Source: RPQJ01 sp041910015 (GTDB taxonomy: Bacteria; Pseudomonadota; Gammaproteobacteria; Steroidobacterales; Steroidobacteraceae). Taken from it: a stretch of 64,000 nucleotides of DNA. Below the pieces are notes generated by a model. The model made no database searches. It was not told where the DNA came from and saw nothing but the letters and a program-made list of their open reading frames with translations. Positions 63,794 to 64,000 of this stretch are shown piece by piece. A program made the translations under genes and the position numbers. The stretch is from contig JAYRRR010000105.1 of the NCBI GenBank assembly GCA_041910015.1, positions 8,855 through 72,854 on the forward strand, in the 5' to 3' direction. The stretch's first letter is position 1. The number at the start of each line of letters is the position of its first letter.

Positions 63794-64000
63794 ATGACGC
63801 AATCGGCCCAGCGCTCCAGCAGCGCGTATTACGCGAGTCCTTCGGGAGGGTCATCGACGTCGAGAGCAGGATCCACCTCCGGAGCGTCGAACGAGGCGGC
63901 CTGCCAGGCGGTGGATCGGGCGATCGATAATCTCAACGCACGGATGCGGCAGCGGCATGGCGCAGCGGCAGGGGACCGGCTGCGGTCGCAGTGGCATGAC
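63794..64000 (+). CDS. Possible 5' part of a gene running off the window
   Basis: From ATG 63794 a frame stays open for 69 codons to the edge of the window, after an in-frame stop near 63773. The first 32 residues are Ser- and Gly-rich (MTQSAQRSSSAYYASPSGG), followed by a helical-looking, charged part (AVDRAIDNLNARMRQRHG). I do not recognise the family, and the region around it is decayed, so this may be chance. The sequence beyond 64000 would decide it. Confidence 0.3.
   Translation, partial: MTQSAQRSSSAYYASPSGGSSTSRAGSTSGASNEAACQAVDRAIDNLNARMRQRHGAAAGDRLRSQWHD

Overview
The window is a very GC-rich, densely packed chromosomal segment of a gammaproteobacterium. The evidence for the class is gene order: rnc-era-recO-pdxJ-acpS, a 4.5S RNA gene just ahead of dnaX-ybaB-recR, divergent ppsA/ppsR, and rlmD, nagZ, yheS-like and prc genes. 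The wax-ester-synthase relative, the acyl-CoA dehydrogenase/thiolase/CoA-ligase cluster and a GloVer-repeat surface protein with a GlyGly-CTERM-like tail suggest a lipid-metabolising lineage near Nevskiales or Steroidobacterales. That placement is an inference. Many genes start with GTG or TTG and neighbours often overlap by 4 bases.

Layout. 1-6.8 kb: conserved core operon (rnc, era, recO, pdxJ, acpS, a 3'-5' exonuclease, rlmD, nagZ), then a PAS/degenerate-GGDEF protein. 7.9-11.7 kb (minus): an MgtC/DUF4010 membrane protein, and a secreted M64 metallopeptidase coupled to a divergent LysR-type regulator. 11.8-18.8 kb: a mixed lipid and amino-acid region holding three internally deleted genes (an SDR, an acyl-CoA dehydrogenase, a PepF-type peptidase) among intact ones (SDR, WS/DGAT, alpha/beta hydrolase, queF, M20 amidohydrolase). 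18.8-21.7 kb: ffs-dnaX-ybaB-recR. 21.8-28.5 kb: a fatty-acid or isoprenoid catabolism cluster, one gene of which is interrupted by an in-frame TGA. 28.5-36.7 kb: a MalT-like LuxR regulator, ppsA and its regulator ppsR, and small conserved or unknown genes.

36.8-46.7 kb (minus): two RND pump genes served by one lipoprotein adaptor, behind a clear promoter whose -35 box lies inside a perfect inverted repeat, followed by the tail-specific protease prc. 46.9-50.8 kb: small membrane proteins, a Gfo/Idh/MocA oxidoreductase, an FMN-dependent 2-hydroxyacid dehydrogenase, and a frameshifted quinone oxidoreductase.

50.8-57.9 kb (minus): the most interesting locus, a six-gene operon resembling hydrogenase-4/formate hydrogenlyase (HyfB, C, E, F, G, I-like). 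Its large subunit lacks both nickel-binding cysteine motifs and no ferredoxin-type subunit is present. It therefore looks like an energy-converting-hydrogenase-related (Ehr-type) proton- or sodium-pumping redox complex with an unknown electron partner. A small ribbon-helix-helix regulator is divergently transcribed from a shared AT-rich promoter. 58.2-61.6 kb: SPFH/NfeD pair and a YheS-type ABC-F protein. 61.7-64 kb: the GloVer surface protein, then about 0.9 kb of mostly decayed sequence with a probable ParE-toxin remnant and a possible gene running off the edge.
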